From: Oryzias latipes
Taxonomy: Eukaryota > Chordata > Actinopteri > Beloniformes > Adrianichthyidae
Length of the DNA stretch: 64,000 bases
Assembly (NCBI RefSeq): GCF_002234675.1
Contig: NC_019860.2
Location: 17,166,536-17,230,535 of the forward strand
Reading direction: 5' to 3'
Of the stretch, positions 20,644 to 34,188 are shown one piece after another. Each line of letters opens with the position of its first letter. The stretch's first letter is position 1. The notes below the pieces were generated by a model that did no database searches, was not told the origin of the DNA, and was given only the letters and a program-made list of their open reading frames with translations. The position numbers and the translations under genes were made by a program.

Positions 20644-21040
20644 ATCAAAACTGTGAATTAACACATGTAGAATTATACTCATGACAAAGTGTGAAACAAC
20701 TGAAATTATGTCATATTCTAGGTTCTTGATAGTAGCCACCTTTAGCTTTAATCACTGCTTTGCACACTCTTGGCATTCTCTTGATGAGCTTCTAGATGTA
20801 GTCACCTGTAATGTTTTTCACTTCACAGGTGTGCCCTGTCAGGTTTAATAAGTGGGATTTCTTGCCTTATAAATGGGGTTGGAACCATCAGTTGTGTTGT
20901 GCAGAAGTCAGGTGGATACACAGCTGATAGTCCTACTGAATAGACTGTTAAAATGTGTTTTATGGCAAGAAAAAAGCAGCTAAGTAAAGAGTGACTATCA
21001 TTACTTTAAGAAAATGGAGGTCAGTCAGTCCAAAAAAATG

Positions 21041-22040
21041 NNNNNNNNNNNNNNNNNNNNNNNNNNNNNNNNNNNNNNNNNNNNNNNNNNNNNNNNNNNN
21101 NNNNNNNNNNNNNNNNNNNNNNNNNNNNNNNNNNNNNNNNNNNNNNNNNNNNNNNNNNNNNNNNNNNNNNNNNNNNNNNNNNNNNNNNNNNNNNNNNNNN
21201 NNNNNNNNNNNNNNNNNNNNNNNNNNNNNNNNNNNNNNNNNNNNNNNNNNNNNNNNNNNNNNNNNNNNNNNNNNNNNNNNNNNNNNNNNNNNNNNNNNNN
21301 NNNNNNNNNNNNNNNNNNNNNNNNNNNNNNNNNNNNNNNNNNNNNNNNNNNNNNNNNNNNNNNNNNNNNNNNNNNNNNNNNNNNNNNNNNNNNNNNNNNN
21401 NNNNNNNNNNNNNNNNNNNNNNNNNNNNNNNNNNNNNNNNNNNNNNNNNNNNNNNNNNNNNNNNNNNNNNNNNNNNNNNNNNNNNNNNNNNNNNNNNNNN
21501 NNNNNNNNNNNNNNNNNNNNNNNNNNNNNNNNNNNNNNNNNNNNNNNNNNNNNNNNNNNNNNNNNNNNNNNNNNNNNNNNNNNNNNNNNNNNNNNNNNNN
21601 NNNNNNNNNNNNNNNNNNNNNNNNNNNNNNNNNNNNNNNNNNNNNNNNNNNNNNNNNNNNNNNNNNNNNNNNNNNNNNNNNNNNNNNNNNNNNNNNNNNN
21701 NNNNNNNNNNNNNNNNNNNNNNNNNNNNNNNNNNNNNNNNNNNNNNNNNNNNNNNNNNNNNNNNNNNNNNNNNNNNNNNNNNNNNNNNNNNNNNNNNNNN
21801 NNNNNNNNNNNNNNNNNNNNNNNNNNNNNNNNNNNNNNNNNNNNNNNNNNNNNNNNNNNNNNNNNNNNNNNNNNNNNNNNNNNNNNNNNNNNNNNNNNNN
21901 NNNNNNNNNNNNNNNNNNNNNNNNNNNNNNNNNNNNNNNNNNNNNNNNNNNNNNNNNNNNNNNNNNNNNNNNNNNNNNNNNNNNNNNNNNNNNNNNNNNN
22001 NNNNNNNNNNNNNNNNNNNNNNNNNNNNNNNNNNNNNNNN
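21041..22040. other. Assembly gap of exactly 1000 N
   Basis: The run of N is exactly 1000 bases, which is a typical placeholder size. Alignment to intact long units shows that the missing stretch runs from the start of the Tc1 transposase in U2 to the LINE 3' fragment of U3. That is about 2.77 kb in U1/U2 and includes the TTTA and ATCC microsatellites and the right palindrome arm. Any open frame reading through it is meaningless. Confidence 0.99.
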
Positions 22041-22455
22041 TTTTAGAATCTAGGGAAAGCCGGAGCGCCCGGAGAGAACCCACTAATACACAAAGGAACA
22101 CAAAAACTATTTCTGCACATAGAGATTTGTGCAGAAAAAAACACTTCCACACAACTTGCACAGATATCCCTCCCCCGCCCACTTCCTCCATCTCTTCTGG
22201 GGCTGCCCTGAGACGTTCCCAGGCCAGCTGAGAGACATCGTCTCTCCAGTGTGTCCTGGGTCTTCCCCGGGGCTTCCACCCAGTGGAACATGTCTGGAAC
22301 ACCTCGGTGTCCAGGAAGAATCCAGGCCAGATGCTCGAGCCTGCATTGGCTCCTCTTGATGAGGAGGAGCGGCGGCTCTACTCCTAGTTTTCTCCCGGTG
22401 ACCGAGCTCCTCCCCCTATCAGTGGGGAGCGCCCAGCCACCATTGTTCATTCCTC
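22041..22455 (-). repeat. LINE 3' fragment, U3, tail lost in gap
   Basis: Only the part after the gap is present. It carries several single-base losses (in runs of G and C) compared with the other units, consistent with poor consensus beside the gap. Confidence 0.7.
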
Positions 22456-22854
22456 CCCCATACCATCATACTACAGTGATGTGTAGATCTTTGTTCACCC
22501 AAATATTTTTTACATTTTCAATTTTCAAACAATTTATTTTAAATACCATTAACCCTTTAACTACAGAAACAGACTAAATCAATAAAAATAAACAATGTAT
22601 TAAAAAATAGCTTTTCTAACTGTTTTTGATGATTTCCTAATTTGATTTATGGGGTCAAATTAGGATAAAAAAAGATTGTAAATTCAAAGAATAGATATTT
22701 TACATAAAAACTGGAATTAAACAAAATTAAAACTAAAACTATTGACCAATGAACAATAATGTTAATTTGTAACATCTGCTTTTTTGTGTTGCCAACTTTT
22801 TTTTTTTTTTTTTTTTTGGAGTTCTACAATGTTTTTGAATTTTGTTTTAAAACT

Positions 22855-24046
22855 TTAGTTGATGTATTTCAGAAAATCATCAAAATAGAGTTCATCACAG
22901 AAATCTTCTGAAATACATTCTCTGAGGAGCTGAGGTAGTGATGGATCTTCCTCCCATGAAGAGGAAGATTCTTCTGGTTCTTCCGCAACATTTAGTTCCA
23001 TCTCAAAATTTGCTCTCCTCTCTGTCAGTTCAGATCCAACATTGGTGTTAGCTGCCTCTTCAAAGCCTTGTGGGTAATAACTGTTGTCGGTGCTCCTAAA
23101 AGTCCAGTTTTCTGGAATCTCTTGTAGAGCTGTGCTCATCTCTTGAGAGTTTGAGTGAACTGGTTCAGACATTGAAGGTACGTGAGATATTTGGTACTGA
23201 ATGAACGGTTCAGGATTTTTGTTTTCATCTTGTCTGAGCCGTTTGGGTTGATAATCTGGAACATTGAAAGAATCATCTCTTCCTCTTTTGAGTGACTTTC
23301 CAGTTTGTGCGTGAAGATCTTTCTCAAAAGCTCCAGAAGTTTGGGAGTCCAATGATGCTCCTGGACTTTCATTAAAAAAGTTATCAGTATTTATTTCAAG
23401 AATGTCAAATATGTCCTCAGGGGCAGCAGGAGTTACAGACTCCAGTAGATCTTCTAAATGTTTTTCTGCAGAGACATTCTCTGAAGCAGATTCATGGACG
23501 GGGCGAGCTGGGGGTTGTGGATGAGACTGCCATAAGTCCAGAGATTCTGTGGGTACCTTTGTCAAATCTGGTCCCATCTCAAAGTTTTTTGTTCTCTTTT
23601 TCTGATCGTTTTCCTCTTCAGAAGGCCGTGCGGTAGATGTTCCACGTCTTCTCCTATAACCTAAGCTTTGTCTGTGAGGGTCTAGAGCCAGCCAGTTTGT
23701 GAGGTGGTCAGGCTCCTCAGATAGGCTAGGGACTTGGTAATGATTGACAGGTTCAGGATGTCTGAGTCGTTTGGGTTGATAATCTTGAACCTTTAAAGAA
23801 TCATCTCTTCCTCTTTTGCGTGATTTTCCAGTCTGTGCTTGAACATTTCTCTCCAAAGCTCCAAAAGTTTGGGAGTTTAATGATGCTCCTGGATTTTCGT
23901 TGAAAAGGTTGACAGTATTTTCAACAAGGGTGTCAGGCATGTTGTCAGGGGCAGGAGCAGTTACAGAGTCAGGGAATTCAGTTAAAATCTATAACTTCAA
24001 AGACATCAAAAAAAGTCTTGGACTCATTCTCAGTTGTGTTCATCAT
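22855..24046 (-). CDS. Array gene copy, U3, 5' end disturbed by likely sequence errors
   Basis: From residue 35 on, the frame (22855-23940) is identical to U1. The first 34 codons, up to the ATG pair near 24041-24046, contain about four single-base insertions within 70 bases, at AAA runs and neighbouring bases, so the N-terminal SUMO-interacting motif is out of frame. Similar slips occur throughout the surrounding 9 kb, including in the transposons, so I take this as poor consensus beside the gap and not as a real pseudogene. Confidence 0.65.
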
Positions 24047-24374
24047 AATCCGTTTGATTATAATAAAATTATAGTATAAAACCATAGAACCGTGGTTTGT
24101 GCTACAATTGCAGCAGTTAGATACAATGGGGTATATTGCAGAGAATTTTACCGATATCACTGATAATTGTGATGTCATCCACTGTATAAAGAGATCAAAA
24201 TGACACACCACATGACATGTGTGTCATGTGTTTGTCACACACATGAGACACACATGACATGACATCACATGATGTCAGATGACATAACTTGACATTACAT
24301 TATATTCATCCACACAGTGATGTCATGTTTGTGAGAATTTTCTCTGTGTTTAAAATCTTGAGCCACACCCAACA

Positions 24375-24576
24375 TACGAGTCGCATGGTTAACTTGGCAT
24401 ATGTTTTACTCTACGCCGGAGCGGATGCCCTTCCTGATCGGCAACCCTCTCGATTGGATCGGGGCTTGGGACTGGCACAGACAAGGAGAGAAGGGAATAG
24501 GGAGCAGCCCGGATTCGAACCCTGGTTCCACGTTCGGAAGGTGCCGCATACCAGCACGAGCTAAACCGGCTCCCTT
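24375..24576 (-). mobile_element. tRNA-derived SINE, 3'-truncated, U3
   Basis: The same deletion as U1, plus several small extra insertions (for example around 24400-24440) that may be sequence errors. Confidence 0.75.
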
Positions 24577-24747
24577 AGGCAATTTGATTATATAAATATT
24601 GATAAATATTATATAAATAATGAGTAACATCTAAAAAATATTTCGTCTTTTTGCCACAAATATAGAATTCAGGTTGCTTTGGTGATTTAGGTAGGGGGAG
24701 TGATTCTAATCTGGAATTCTATAACATTCTTGGCTAGGAAGTCGTAT

Positions 24748-25040
24748 CAACAGAGAGGCCTCCAGCTGAGAGACTCCTTCATGATCCACTTTCCTGCAGA
24801 GGGAGCAGACCCATGGCAGCTCCAGAATCCTGTTTTCTGTCCTCCAAGGACTGGACCCACAACGGCTCTTTTGAGAGCCACCCACAGAACCTTTAAGAGC
24901 TTGATTCTCTCTTTTTCACAGTTTTTACTCCAAACTTTTTAAAGTACTACATTAGTTGAAAAGGTAAGAGATGAAAACAGGTAAATAGTACATTTGGAAA
25001 GAAGCAGAACTGCCATCTTCCGTGTAAAATCACACTCCTA
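24748..25040 (+). repeat. Left palindrome arm, U3
   Basis: The stem-loop is intact at 24864-24879. Small indels elsewhere are in the low-quality zone. Confidence 0.8.
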
Positions 25041-25111
25041 TAAAGGTACGGACCAAAAGTTTCTCATTTAAAAGAGTTTTCTTTATTTTCATGACTATGA
25101 ATATTGTAGAG

Positions 25112-25650
25112 TTCCTCTTTCCCTCTCCCCTCCTGGGAGTGGGAGTGCTTCCCAGATTCCAGTTGGCTCATCCGTGCTCCTGTTCCTGGACAGTGTACCT
25201 CGTCTCTGCTCCCTGCTCCTACACCTGGCTGTGGTTCCTGTCTCCGGCTCGACTCGCGCACTTGACTGTCCCCCCCAACCACGGCTGGATGAAGCTCGTC
25301 TGCTGGACTTTATATATGTAGTAGTAAGGGTAGGGTTAGATAAGTTAATTCTTTTCTAAGAGTTCTGGTAAATCGCCTGTCCGTCCTGGGGGAAGATCCC
25401 TCCTTCATGTGGGCACCCCTGAGGTTTCTTCGTTTTTTTCCGGAATCCGTTTTTTTTAGGAGTTTTTCCTTACCGCGAAGGGGGGTCTAAGGGCAGGGAT
25501 GCCAGTATGGCTTAGTCAGTTTGTAGTTCATTTTAGTATTTTCCTATTGAACTCTTTGTATTCATGGATCCTTTTGAGTTCATGTTTCACTTCGAAGCCC
25601 ATCTAGACGACTGTTGTTGTGATTTTGGGCTATACAAATAAAATTGAATT
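25112..25650 (+). mobile_element. ATTGAA-tailed retroposon, U3
   Basis: The same insertion. It is about 12 bp longer through scattered single-base gains in the low-quality zone. Confidence 0.7.
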
Positions 25651-25664
25651 GAAGGCATCAAAAC

Positions 25665-28600
25665 TAGGGATGGCCCGTTTGACACGGGGCTTCGGCGCGC
25701 GTTCACCTTCATGAAACAGAGTGTTTCGGGCACAATGTTTCAAAGCGTGTGTCAACCAGCGCAGATCACGTGATTGATGACGTATGACGCGCCAAATGCA
25801 TCACTCACCTGAACCAGGTTTCAGATCTCAGGTGTGTTTGATCAGAAGGGCGCGCTGTTGTCTATAAATACAGATGAATCCCAAACAACGTTTCCCGACC
25901 AGTTCTGTTGTTTCCCGTGTATCGTAAGAATCAACGTCATGGCACCCGGTAAAAAACGTTCTGTGGCTTGGGATCATTTCAAACTTGATTTCTCCAAATA
26001 AGGTAATACACTATTAACGTTATTTTATTAGTAGCCATTGCTGATTATGTCAGTTTTATAGGTATGTCTGTCAGTTGAAAGGAATCATTTTTATTCTTTC
26101 CATTTTTTTTTTTAGGTGCAATGTTTGATTTGCAAACATGAATTTGCATTTAATGATAGTACATCCTGCCATGATGCGACATCTCCGCTCCGTTCATCAT
26201 GTTGAAACTCCGCAGTCGGCAAATCAAGCCTTCAATCCACCTTGTATTGGTAATAAGAATATATCCAACTAATGGCACACTAAGAACTGAAACAGATGGT
26301 AGTGGAAAAAGTGGAAAAATCAGTGACATGTGAATGCTGAGGTTCCGGGTTTCGAGGCTCAGCTTCTACAATTAATTTTTTTTTTTCTTCATATGTATAT
26401 TTTGCAGTGTCAAGAAAGCAAGAACTTGATTCTGCATTGGTGGATATGATTGTAATGGATGCACAACCATTTTAAATTGTTGAAGACAAAGGCTTCAAGG
26501 TAAGGTGGCTAATATTATATAGCATTTTACATTATTTGTTTTTGTGTACATAATAAGCTGTATTTTATTTGTCACTATTAGGCTTTTGTCAACCTTTTGG
26601 ACCCATCCTACATAATTCCTAATAGGAAGGCCTTGAGGACAATGGTGGAGGAGAAGTACAAAGCCAAAAAAGGAGAAGGCTTTAGATGTGGTTAGCAGGG
26701 CCCTCTGCTGTCAGCCTTACAGCAGACATGTGGACATCCATTAACATGGACGCTTACTTGGCTGTAACATGCCATTTTTATCACCGAGGAGGTAGGTATC
26801 CCCTGCTTTGTGCAATGCTTTGGTTTATGTATCTCAGTTTGACTTTGTTCATTTTCTAGGTGGAGCTGGCCTCTGTGGTCTTGGGGGGTTCTGAAGTTTT
26901 CCCCAAACCCACACTGCAGCTCACTTGGCTGAGGCCAAAAATCTTCTCATGGAAGAATGGGGAATTAAAGGGAAGGTGCGAGCCAGATCAATAAAGTACA
27001 AAATCATTCATCAATATGGCCTCCCATTCGGAAAAAAATATTATGTAGTTCTAAGAGGGATGGCGGTTTAGGATTACCAAATCTCAAGCTTTATTATTGG
27101 GCGGCTCAACTAAGAGGGTTGGCTGAATGGGTGAGCCAAGATGAGGATACAAATTGGATAAAAACTGGAAAACTATGCTTCTCCCTCAGTTTCACTTGAA
27201 ACAGCACCATTCCTGGGACAGAAAAAATGGAGAGACCTCAAAATAAAGAAACAATTTGATACTGTGTACACAGAGAGTATGGTCAACTGTGAGGAAAAAC
27301 ATTGGCGCCCCCCTGACAACTTCAAGAGCACTCAAAATTTCCAAAATAGCAGACTTTTTGCCAAAACAAGATAGATCCTGGTTTCTCAGACTGGGGCAAA
27401 AAAGGTTTATTAACAATACATCAATTATTTGACGGAGACATCTTAAAATCTTTCAAACAATTACAAGATAAATACGGTATAGATTCCAAGGATTTTTACA
27501 GATACTTGCAAATAAGGGACTACTTAAGGACGTGTGGGGAATGGGAGGCTTTGAGACAACCACCAACTCAAATAGAACAGTTAATGATCAAAAGCATTGT
27601 TGATAAATCAAGGAAGAAGATAGTATCAAATTTGTACAAATGTCTGCAGGCACACTTGTCAGATAATTCATTAGATCTGAAAGGAAAATGGGAATTGGAG
27701 GCAAACATTGTCATTGAGGATGAAAAGTGGGAAACAATCTGTGAGGGGTTCATAAAATTTCAAACAGTCCTACATGGAATGAGTTCAACTGGAAGATTAT
27801 GATGAGATTTTTCAAGACTCCTTTACACCATATCTAAATATGACAAAAATAAATCTGATCTATGTTGGAGGAAATGCAATAAAATTGGAGATCACACACA
27901 TATTTTTTGGGACTGCCCTGTTCTGATACCATATTGGCAAGGAATTCAAAAAACATTATTAAAGTTATAACACAGGTCAACTTGCCATTAAATCCACTTT
28001 ACTATATAATAGGCATCCTTCCAGAAGAAGGTATAGAAAAGAAAAAAGTTAAACTTATACAAATCCTTCTACTGGTGGCAAAAAAGATGATTACCAGATC
28101 TTGGCTTAAAACCTCACCCCCGACTTTTGAACAGTGGCTGGAGGCTTTGAGGAAAGTCTATTTGATGGAAAAAATAACAGCTAAACTTCATTTGAGGTCA
28201 GAGATGTTTTATGACTTATGGACTCCTGTGACTGAACACTTTGGTTGGCCAGATGGATAAATTTTAGCATAGGGTGTTTTTTGCAACGGGTCAGTATTGT
28301 TTACCTTTACGGGCAGCTTTTCCACTCATAATCAGTGTACAATGTAATATTTCTTTGTCAATTATTGTTTCATTATTTATTTACTTTTATGGTAATATTT
28401 TCTAAGTCCTGGGAAACTGTTTTTTGAAATACTCCTGTTGATACCTTCATTTTTGCTGAGATGCCACTTGTTCTTCGTTCATTTCGTTATGCTGTAAAAG
28501 TCAATAATTGATCTGCATACTTGAATAAAGTGTGTTCAAAAAAGAAAATATGGCCTCCCAATACCTAATATACATTATTTGTGAACATGTAATCTTTCTT

Positions 28601-30209
28601 CCAGGTGACAGGCCTGGTTACAGACTGTGCTCCCAACATGGTTGCATGTGCTAATATATTACTGCTTCGGCACATAATGTGTTTTGCACATATGCTTAAT
28701 TTGGTGGTGAAAAGTCCCTTGGCCCAAACCCTGAACTAGAGGATATCCGAAGTAAGGGGCGTAGGATTGTCGGTCTTTTTAAATCCAGCACCACAGCGAA
28801 GGAGAAGCTGTCAGAGATGCAGCGACAGCTGGCCAGGCCAGAGCACAAATTAATACAAGAGGTGAAACATTTTCTTTTTTTTAAATCTAAGATTTTACAT
28901 GTTTTTGCAGTTGTTTATTGTGTTACTTTCTTCTCTCCTTTAAAATGTGCTTGCTGTCTTATCTTAGGTGGAAACAAGATGGAACAGCACATTTAATATG
29001 TTGGAAAGGTTGTTTAAGGAGAGAGAGCCACTGGGGGCAGCTCTGGCCACCCTCCATACAGACCTTCCTCCACTCACCTCAGAGGACTACCAGGCCATAC
29101 ACCACTGCTTGAGCATTCTTTCACCGTTTCAAGAGGCCACAGTTGAGCTTTCGACAGAAAAACGAGTGTCAGCATCCAAAGTCATTCCCATGGTCAAAAT
29201 GCTGAAACATTACATCTCAAGCAGGTGTGGTCAGATCACACACCCACTTGGTGAAAAACTGGCCACTAACTTGAAGAACAATCTCCATGAGAGGTTTTCA
29301 GCTCTGGAGAAGGTCACTGCTCTGTCAATGGCAACCTTGTTGGACCCAAGGTTTAAAGAGCTGGGGTTCTGCAGCCAAGGCTCTGCCCACACGGCCATAG
29401 AGCGACTCACTAAAGAGTGTGCTGCAACAATGCAGGCGCTACTTCCAGAGGCACAGCCACAGTCGCCACCTAGAGAAAGTCCTTCAAGTCAGCAGGAAGA
29501 TGGTGGTCTCTGGGCCCTGCTGGACAGCCATGTGGGGGTTCAACAGCAGGTGACCAGCACAACTGCCAGTGCAACAGTGGAGGTTCAGAGGTACAGTAAA
29601 GATTAGAATCCTCATCATAACTTCTGCTCATTTTAGACTGGTGCATGACAATAGGCTATTAATGTCCTTCTAGGTACTTAAAGGAACCTCACATCCCAAG
29701 GACTCAGGACCCACTGAGATACTGGGTTACCCACAAGGTTTTATACCCACATCTCTACAAGCTGGCAATGAAGTTTTTATGCACACCAGCTTCATCTGTG
29801 CCTTGTGAGAGGATCTTCTCCAAGGCTGGCGAAATCGTCAGCCAAAGACGAAACAGGCTGAAGCCCAGCACAGTGGAGAAAATTCTGTTTTTAAATAAAA
29901 ATCTATAACATGTATCCCACCCAGTCATGTTAGACCCTGGTTCACAATCACTCATTCTCACTTTATACATGGCATTCACAATGTAACACAAGCACTTCTC
30001 ACAAATCTTCAAACATTGTCTTTGTTTTATTTCCACACTGAAGTGTTACAAGGGCAAGGAACTTAGTGGAGTAGATGATATATGTCCTGTCTGCCACCAG
30101 ATGCCGCTGTTCTGTGTGGTTTCGAAGCCCCAAATGCTTCATTCATTTTTTCTGGCACATTTACACGAAGCCCCATGAGAGCTTCATGGGGCTTCGATTC
30201 CCATCCCTA
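25665..30209 (+). mobile_element. hAT transposon, U3
   Basis: Target duplications at 25657-25664 and 30210-30217. At 4545 bp it is 15 bp longer than U1 through scattered single-base gains, mostly in homopolymers. Confidence 0.92.
27027..28546 (+). mobile_element. 5'-truncated L1-clade LINE in hAT intron, U3
   Basis: The same insertion. The ORF2 remnant is split into several frames by single-base slips that are probably sequence errors. Confidence 0.87.
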
Positions 30210-31732
30210 ATCAAAACTGTGAATTAACACATGTAGAATTATACTCATGACAAAGTGTGAAACAACTGAAATTATGTCATATTCTAGGTTCTTGATAGTA
30301 GCCACCTTTAGCTTTAATCACTGCTTTGCACACTCTTGGCATTCTCTTGATGAGCTTCTAGATGTAGTCACCTGTAATGTTTTTCACTTCACAGGTGTGC
30401 CCTGTCAGGTTTAATAAGTGGGATTTTCTTGCCTTATAAATGGGGTTGGAACCATCAGTTGTGTTGTGCAGAAGTCAGGTGGATACACAGCTGATAGTCC
30501 TACTGAATAGACTGTTAAAATGTGTTTTATGGCAAGAAAAAAGCAGCTAAGTAAGAGTGACTATCATTACTTTAAGAAATGGAGGTCAGTCAGTCCAAAA
30601 AAATGGGAAAACTTTGAAAGTGTCCCCAAGTGCAGTCACAAAAACCATCAAGCGCTACTTAGAAACTGGCTCACATGCGGACCGCCCCAGGAAAGGAAGA
30701 CCAAGAGTCACCTCTGCTGTGGAGGATAAGTTCATCCGAGCCACCAGCCTCAGAAATGGCAGGTTAACAGCAGCTCTGATTAGAGAGCAGGTCAATGGCA
30801 CACAGAGTTCTAGCAGCAGACACATCTCCACAACAACTGTTGAAAGGAGACTGTGTGAATCAGGCCTTCATGGTAGAATATCTGCTAGGAAACCACTGCT
30901 AAAGAAAGGAAACAAGCAGAAGAGACTTATTTAGGCTAAAGAACACAAGGAATGGACATTAGACCAGTGGAAATCTGTGCTTTGGTCTGATGAGTCTAAA
31001 TTGGAGATTTTTGGTTCCAACCACTGTTTTTGTGATACCCCAGAAAAAGGTGAATGGGTGACTCTAGATGCCTGGTTCCCACCGTGAAGCATGGAGGAGG
31101 AGGTGTGATGGTGTGGGGGTGCTTTGCTGGTGACACTGTTGGGGATTTATTCCAAATTGAAGGTATACTGAACCAGCATGGCTACCACAGCATCTTGCAG
31201 CGGCATGCTTTTCCATCTGGTTTCATTTTAGTTGGACCATCATTTATTTTTCAACAGGACAATGACCCCAAACACACCTCCAGGCTGTGTAAGGGCTATG
31301 TGACCAAGGAGAGTGGTGGGGGGCTGCGACAGATGACCTGGCCTCCACAGTCACCAGTCCTGAACCCAATCCAGATGGTTTGGGGTGAGCTGGACCGCAG
31401 AGTGACGGCAAAAGGGCCAACAAGTGCTAAGCATCTCTGGGAACTACTTCAAGACTGTTGGATGACCATTTCAGGTGAGTACCTGTTGAAGCTCATCAAG
31501 AGAATACCAAGAGTGTGCAAAGCAGTAATCAAAGCAAAAGGTGGCTACTATGAAGAACCTAGAATATGACATATTTTTAGTTGTTTTACACCGTTTTGTT
31601 ATGTACATAACTTCACATGTGTTAATTCATAGTTTTGATGCCTTCGGTGTGACTCTACAATATTCATAGTCATGAAAATAAAGAAAACTCTTTGAATGAG
31701 AAGGTATGTCCAAACTTTTGGTCTGTACTGTA

Positions 31733-32025
31733 TAGCAGTGGGATTTTACGAGGAAGAGGGCAGTTCTGCTCCTTTCCAAATGTACTATTTTACCTGTTTT
31801 AATCTTTTACCTTTTCAACTAATGTAGTACTTTAAAAGTTTGGAGTAAAAACTGTGAAAAAGAGAGAATCAAGCTCTTAAAGGTTCTGTGGGTGGCTCTC
31901 AAAAGAGCCGTTGTGGGTCAGTCCTTGGAGGAGAGAAAACAGGATTCTGGAGCTGCCATGGGTCTGCTCCCTCTGCAGGAAAGTGGATCATGAAGGAGTC
32001 TCTCAGCTGGAAAGCCTCTCTGTTG
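31733..32025 (-). repeat. Right palindrome arm, U3
   Basis: Partner of 24748-25040. It holds the minus-strand stem-loop transcript unit. Confidence 0.83.
31889..32012 (-). ncRNA. Predicted stem-loop transcript, U3
   Basis: The same TATA box, stem-loop and downstream element as U1, with no differences in the signals. Confidence 0.48.
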
Positions 32026-32551
32026 GCAGCAACCTATTTTATACCTTGCAGCAGCTCGTCTTCAGTTACCACAGCCTCATCTCTGCAGGTTCCTGTGGTG
32101 CTGATGAGAAGCTGTGCAGAACACGAGAACTTTATACTCTGCTCTGGATCCTCAGTCAGGCGCCAATACAGACCCTACTGTGCAGAGAACATCCTGAAGA
32201 CATTCTTTACAAGCATGCGGGCTGGGATAAGTCGTAGTCGAAGATGCACCTCTATCGGGAAAGGAGGCACCCAGGGAATGACTGCATGGGGTTTCTCTGC
32301 AGTGGGAAGTGGCCTCATCTGCCACAAAGACACGGGGAAGGAGTTCTTGTTTTTTTTTCTCTGGGGATTGAGGACTCATTGGAGACAGACAATTGACTGA
32401 TCCACTGTGAAGCGTCTAACCAAAGGTGGATAAAGCCAGTGTTCCACCGTCACTCGTCCTGCTCCAACATCTATCACCAACAACCAACCAAAGTCAGAAG
32501 AGGAACTACAGAAAAATCTTTTGCTTTGGGGGCCTTCAGGACAACATGCCT

Positions 32552-32837
32552 GCTGTCCACTGCCCAGAGGATTTAAAAGCCACCAGACAAGAACTGACTA
32601 GTCTGGCTCCAGGGTGGGGCACTGGTAACTCTTATTGGGGGGAGTAAGTGGATCTAGTACTGAAAAGGTTTTTGTTTGAATCGCCCTTAGTCTGGCCAAT
32701 CTCCCAGTTCCAGTTTGAGGTGGAAAACACCACCCGGCTACCGGCTCCTGGGATCATTCGGGCACGCAAACCCCTCCACCACGATAAGGTGGCGATTCAG
32801 GGAGGGGATATTTATCAGTCACTAGCCAATCACTAAC
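32552..32837 (-). repeat. LINE 5'-UTR-like fragment, U4
   Basis: Identical by eye to the U2 copy. Confidence 0.42.
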
Positions 32838-32940
32838 AATTAACGTGGGGAAGCCGAAGATCTCGGAGAAAACCCACAAGACTGCCAAACTTTAATTTGG
32901 TTCATTATCTATACATTTTAGTGACTGATGTTTGTTTGTC

Positions 32941-33049
<109 letters not shown>

Positions 33050-33246
33050 GTGTATTTTATTATTTATTTTTAATTGTTATTATTATGGCCCACAGCAGAC
33101 ACTGACCATATTGTTTAGCCTCTAATTCATTAAAAAAAGTCTTTAGAATCTAGGGAAAGCCGGAGCACCCGGTGAGAACCCACTAATACACAAAGGAACA
33201 CAAACTATTTTTGCACATAGAGGCATTTGTGCAGAAAAAAAAAAAA

Positions 33247-33790
33247 CATCCATCCATCCATCCATCCATCCATCCATCCATCCATCCATCTTCTTCCTCT
33301 CATCTGGGACTTGGTCAGGGGGGCAGCAGTCTAAACAAAGATGCCCAATTCACTTAAAAATAAATTCTTTTTTAGAATCTAGGGAAAGCCGGAGCGCCCG
33401 GAGAGAACCCACTAATACACAAAGGAACACAAAACTATTTCTGCACATAGAGATTTGTGCAGAAAAAAAACACTTCCACACAACTTGCACAGATATCCCT
33501 CCCCCCGCCCACTTCCTCCATCTCTTCTGGGGGCTGCCCTGAGACGTTCCCAGGCCAGCTGAGAGACATCGTCTCTCCAGTGTGTCCTGGGTCTTCCCCG
33601 GGGCTTCCACCCAGTGGAACATGTCTGGAACACCTCGGTGTCCAGGAAGAATCCAGGCCAGATGCTCGAGCCTGCATTGGCTCCTCTTGATGAGGAGGAG
33701 CGGCGGCTCTACTCCTAGTTTTCTCCCGGTGACCGAGCTCCTCCCCCTATCAGTGAGGGAGCGCCCAGCCACCATTGTTCATTCCTCCCC
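33247..33790 (-). repeat. LINE 3' fragment with GGAT-repeat tail, U4
   Basis: U4 copy, with a tail at 33247-33290. One A fewer than U2 in the CAAAACTA stretch near 33431. Confidence 0.72.
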
Positions 33791-34188
33791 CATACCATCA
33801 TACTACAGTGATGTGTACGATCTTTGTTCACCCAATATTTTTTACATTTTCAATTTTCAAACAATTTATTTTAAATACCATTAACCCTTTAACTACAGAA
33901 ACAAGACTAAATCAATAAAAATAAACAATGTATTAAAAAATAGCTTTTCTAACTGTTTTTGATGATTTCCTAATTTGATTTATGGGGTCAAATTAGGATA
34001 AAAAAAAGATTGTAAATTCAAAGAATAGATATTTTACATAAAAACTGGAATTAAACAAAATTAAAACTAAAACTATTGACCAATGAACAATAATGTTAAT
34101 TTGTAACATCTGCTTTTTTGTGTTGCCAACTTTTTTTTTTTTTTTTTTTTTGGAGTTCTACAATGTTTTTGAATTTTGTTTTAAAACT

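Larger units (their letters stand above)
15501..21040 (+). mobile_element. Tc1-type transposon, U2, right part lost in gap
   Basis: Left end as in U1. The transposase pseudogene begins near 20952 and is cut by the N run within its first 90 bases. Extra bases at 20980-21015 lie in the low-quality zone. Confidence 0.87.
25041..31732 (+). mobile_element. Tc1-type transposon with nested insertions, U3
   Basis: Both ends are present. The transposase remnant is at 30520-31569 with the same stop and the same Glu-to-Gln change as U1. It contains the hAT at 25665-30209. Confidence 0.88.
22041..32104. repeat. Macrosatellite unit U3 (long type, haplotype A), left end missing
   Basis: The unit begins inside the LINE 3' fragment directly after the gap. 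It is an A-type copy by its gene sequence. Roughly 22041-31040 shows many single-base insertions and deletions in homopolymers compared with U1 and U4. After that the sequence is clean. Confidence 0.92.

Noticed and set aside
20991-22302. Very long open frames crossing 21041-22040 on both strands
   Set aside because: They consist almost wholly of N and have no coding content.
24047-24211. Separate minus-strand frame upstream of the U3 gene
   Set aside because: It arises only because single-base insertions beside the gap merge upstream sequence with the shifted start of the array gene.
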